Below, piece by piece: positions 4,866 through 7,092 of a stretch of 7,092 nt of DNA (position 1 is its first letter; the number at the start of each line of letters is the position of its first letter). Source of the DNA: an uncultured Clostridia bacterium (GTDB lineage: Bacteria; Bacillota; Clostridia; Oscillospirales; Acutalibacteraceae); assembly GCA_958445555.1 (NCBI GenBank), contig CAUCSW010000032.1, forward strand, positions 1-7,092, given 5' to 3'. The notes beneath the pieces are model-generated. The model was not told where the DNA came from. It saw only the letters and a list, made by a program, of their open reading frames with translations, and searched no databases. The translations under genes and the position numbers were made by a program.

Positions 4866-6322
4866 AGCTTTTATGGATAATACCCCTTTGCATCGCGGCT
4901 GCGCTGCTCGCCCTGCCGGTAATACTCCTTCTTATCGCCGTTATACGCACCATTATAAGAGGCAAAAGGGTCTCGGACTACAGGCCCGTCGAAAACGAGG
5001 AAGGGTCTTTGGCGGCGGCAGAAAAGCTTTCCCGAATGATAAAGTATGACACCACCTCGCATGCAGGCGTATCCGAGACGGAAAAGTTTCGCGGCTTTCA
5101 CAAGGTTCTGGAGGAGCTCTTTCCCCTGGTCCACACAAATCTTGAAAAGACCGACATAGACGGAAATCTTCTTTACTTCTGGAAGGGCAGGAGTGATAAA
5201 AAGCCGATCCTTATTATGAGTCACCAGGATGTTGTGCCCGCCGAAGGAACTTGGGAGCACGCTCCTTTTTCGGGCGACATTGCGGACGGCAAGGTCTTCG
5301 GCAGAGGCGCCGCCGACACAAAATGTTCGGTCATGGCATTTTTTGAGGCGGTCGAAGAGCTGCTTGCCGAAGGATATACGCCGCCGGTCGATGTTTATCT
5401 CGCCTCATCGTGTACCGAAGAATGGGCGGGGGACGGCGCCCCGAAGATAGTGAACGAATTGAAACGCCGCGGGGTCGATCTGTTTTTGCTCTGCGACGAA
5501 GGCGGAGGGATCATCGAAGATCCGATCGCCGGAATAAACGGTAATTTTGCAATGGTCGGGATCTTTGAAAAAGGCAAGGGAGATGTCCTATTTACCGCCG
5601 AAAGCAACGGCGGTCATGCAAGTGCGCCTTCAAAAAATTCCCCGATCGCAAGACTTGCCGCATTCGTCAACGAAGTTGAGACCGATCCGCCGTTCAAAAA
5701 GAGGCTGCTGCCTGAAGTCGCTGCCATGTTTGATACGCTTGCCCCCTATGCATCGTTCGGACTCAGGCTGGTTTTCGGAAACCTCTGGTTGTTCAGACCC
5801 CTGCTCGTTGCGGTCATGCCCGCTTTGAGCGCACAGGCGGGCGCCATGCTCAAAACCACTATCGCATTCACGGTGCAGACCGGTTCCGACGCATATAATG
5901 TAATCCCTCAGAAAGCAACTCTCGGTGCGAACATGCGGTTCATTCCGCATCAGGGCGAAAAGGAAAGTCTTCGAATAATAAGAAATATCGCAGAAAAGCA
6001 CGGTCTTACGACCGAGGTGCTGCATGCGAACGACTACACCGAGCCGGTGGATATAAACGGCGAGGGTTACCTTCTTTTCAAAGATGTCATCAACGAGACA
6101 TTTCCCGGTCTGCCCGTTTCTCCCTATGTTATGACGGGGGCTACGGACGCCCAGTTCTATCGGGATGTCTGCAAAAACTGCCTTCGATTTGCACCCGTGA
6201 TATACGGCCCCGAGCAGATGAAGGGAATGCACGGTCTTAACGAAAACATCGAGTATAACTGTCTGCCCGGTGCAGTGAGGTTTTACAAAAACCTTATAAA
6301 AGCGCAGGAAAGGCGGATCTGA
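4862..6322 (+). CDS. Membrane-anchored M20 family zinc peptidase (carboxypeptidase S / PM20D1-like)
   Basis: A 486-residue two-zinc hydrolase of the M20 metallopeptidase family. Residues 4-28 form one N-terminal membrane anchor. The metal site is complete: H121 and D123 in SHQDVVP, D152 in GRGAADTK, catalytic E186 with ligand E187 in CTEEWAGDG, D212 in LLCDEGGG, and H457 in MHGLNENIEY. H252 in GGHASAPS marks the dimerisation (lid) domain. The length, the membrane anchor and the hydrophobic insert ASFGLRLVFGNLWLFRPLL match the yeast carboxypeptidase S and animal PM20D1 branch, whose members cleave dipeptides or N-acyl amino acids. The substrate here is unknown. It is the third gene of the operon, following two membrane proteins, so it may process what they move. 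Which side of the membrane the catalytic domain faces is not settled: an uncleaved N-terminal helix followed by basic residues (RTIIRGKR) would favour a cytosolic domain. Confidence 0.9.
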   Translation: MKLLWIIPLCIAAALLALPVILLLIAVIRTIIRGKRVSDYRPVENEEGSLAAAEKLSRMIKYDTTSHAGVSETEKFRGFHKVLEELFPLVHTNLEKTDIDGNLLYFWKGRSDKKPILIMSHQDVVPAEGTWEHAPFSGDIADGKVFGRGAADTKCSVMAFFEAVEELLAEGYTPPVDVYLASSCTEEWAGDGAPKIVNELKRRGVDLFLLCDEGGGIIEDPIAGINGNFAMVGIFEKGKGDVLFTAESNGGHASAPSKNSPIARLAAFVNEVETDPPFKKRLLPEVAAMFDTLAPYASFGLRLVFGNLWLFRPLLVAVMPALSAQAGAMLKTTIAFTVQTGSDAYNVIPQKATLGANMRFIPHQGEKESLRIIRNIAEKHGLTTEVLHANDYTEPVDINGEGYLLFKDVINETFPGLPVSPYVMTGATDAQFYRDVCKNCLRFAPVIYGPEQMKGMHGLNENIEYNCLPGAVRFYKNLIKAQERRI

Positions 6323-6331
6323 AAAAGTCAT

Positions 6332-6351
6332 ATCCGAATGATGCGGATTTT
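6332..6351 (+). terminator. Weak candidate terminator after the M20 operon
   Basis: ATCCG (6332-6336) and CGGAT (6344-6348) form a short stem with a seven-base loop, followed by three T (6349-6351). Its place just after the M20 stop codon is right, but the stem is short and the T-tract poor. Confidence 0.3.
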
Positions 6352-6404
6352 GGGAATGCCCGCACTGCCGCCCTGCGAATTTTTCTCCCGATGTCTCGGA
6401 AGTC

Positions 6405-6420
6405 AAAACGCGAAAGGCGT
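6405..6420 (-). terminator. Weak candidate terminator after the alpha/beta hydrolase
   Basis: On the minus strand ACGC-CTTTC-GCGT (6420-6408) is followed by TTT. It lies about 25 bases beyond the hydrolase stop codon, in the convergent gap with the M20 gene. The stem is only four pairs plus possible G-U pairs, so this is tentative. Confidence 0.25.
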
Positions 6421-6444
6421 CCTCTTTATTAAGGCTCCCCTTTC

Positions 6445-7092
6445 TTATGCCCTAACGGCAAACTCAGCTATAACATCGTTCATTGCGGCGACGAAAGCCT
6501 CGGGTCGGTCAAACATCGGAGAATGTCCCGCGCGCTTTACGGTCAGCATACGCTTGTTCGGCGCCGTCACGGTGCGGGCATATTCCTTAACAAGCGACAC
6601 CGGGGTGGTATAGTCGCCTTCCCCCGACAAAAAGCAAACGGGTATACGAAAATCCTTTACAAGTCGGAAGGCATCGAATTCAAGGAACAGATACTTCATA
6701 AGCTCGCTTTCGACCGTAAAATATCCCTTGGTGTCGAGACACTGCTTAAGCTTCCAACGAAGGTCTCGCGCACCGAGAAACGGCGAGACCGAGCCCATAA
6801 TAAAGTATCCCGCAATGCTCTTTTCGTTGCCCAGCGATATGCTTCCCGAGAAGAGCCGCTGCAGCCTCATATAGTTTTTTATACCGCCTATCGCGGTGCC
6901 TTCGGTGCAGGCATAGATCCTGTCGAGCAGGCGGTGCATATTGACATCGTCGAATCGAGCTCCTTTTTTGCCGCTTGAAAGCACCCTTTCGATGTTGACA
7001 TCAAGGCCCTTTTTCATATTGACGCACTGACCCACCGAAATATCCGCGCCGACCCCTTCGCAGTAACCGGGCACCGCATGACGCTCGATCGC
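6445..7092 (-). CDS. Alpha/beta hydrolase, proline-iminopeptidase-like, N-terminus beyond right edge
   Basis: The minus strand is open from the right edge (reading AIERHAVPGYCEG) to TAA 6445-6447, giving the last 215 residues of an alpha/beta-fold hydrolase. The visible part begins just before GADISVGQCVNMKKG, which resembles the segment after the nucleophile elbow in Clostridial alpha/beta hydrolases related to proline iminopeptidase (pattern Y-G-GQ-VN). A mostly helical cap region follows, then the acid of the triad in SGEGDYTTP and its histidine in RAGHSPMFDRPEAF. The nucleophile serine lies outside the window, so activity cannot be confirmed. A GTG at 7074 is not the real start, because the frame continues upstream with family-like sequence. 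Probably a cytoplasmic serine hydrolase, perhaps cleaving peptides or esters; the exact substrate cannot be told. It is convergent with the M20 operon. Confidence 0.85.
   Translation of the reverse strand, partial: AIERHAVPGYCEGVGADISVGQCVNMKKGLDVNIERVLSSGKKGARFDDVNMHRLLDRIYACTEGTAIGGIKNYMRLQRLFSGSISLGNEKSIAGYFIMGSVSPFLGARDLRWKLKQCLDTKGYFTVESELMKYLFLEFDAFRLVKDFRIPVCFLSGEGDYTTPVSLVKEYARTVTAPNKRMLTVKRAGHSPMFDRPEAFVAAMNDVIAEFAVRA

Noticed and set aside
5630..6406. 258-codon open frame on the minus strand opposite the M20 gene
   Set aside because: It lies antisense to the M20 catalytic domain, whose metal ligands are all intact; a shadow frame caused by codon composition.

Overview
The window looks like a chromosomal segment of a moderately GC-rich anaerobic Firmicute, probably a gut Clostridia/Oscillospirales-type bacterium. 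This rests on the AGGAGG-type ribosome binding sites, a DUF5058 membrane protein typical of Clostridia, an L-rhamnose catabolic kinase, and a Ser/Gly-rich lipoprotein amidase. The taxonomy is inference only; no rRNA or marker gene is present.

Layout. (1) 1-941, minus strand: N-terminal two thirds of rhamnulokinase (RhaB), running off the left edge. (2) 942-1974: about 1 kb without a convincing gene. It holds the rhaB leader and promoter, and two copies (about 1199-1373 and 1651-1817) of a large cloverleaf-like inverted-repeat element. Their arms are conserved and their central domains differ. Between them lie a palindromic A/T hairpin and a promoter-like site. (3) 1975-3046, plus strand: a lipoprotein N-acetylmuramoyl-L-alanine amidase (Amidase_3 type), split by an apparent one-base insertion at the GGG run 2820-2822. 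(4) 3047-3263: intergenic, with a short 16-bp-period direct repeat just before the next operon. (5) 3264-6322, plus strand: a three-gene operon of a DUF5058 six-helix membrane protein, a second polytopic membrane protein of unknown family, and a membrane-anchored M20 zinc peptidase of the carboxypeptidase S/PM20D1 type. (6) 6445-7092, minus strand: C-terminal part of an alpha/beta hydrolase resembling proline iminopeptidases, convergent with the operon and cut by the right edge.

How the genes may work together: the operon looks like a two-subunit membrane protein pair coupled to a hydrolase of peptides or N-acyl amino acids. A transporter-plus-hydrolase unit is the simplest reading, but neither membrane protein has a function I can name. 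The second membrane gene stops at an in-frame TAG (4716-4718), yet the same frame stays open for 48 more codons. These encode a Glu/Lys/Ala/Ser tail whose TGA overlaps the ATG of the M20 gene (ATGA, 4862-4865). This suggests the gene was, or is, longer than its annotated stop.

Most interesting points: the paired cloverleaf elements, one helix of which shows a compensatory base-pair change; the amber-interrupted coupling in the operon; the uncharacterised membrane-pair/M20 cassette; and the frameshifted amidase.
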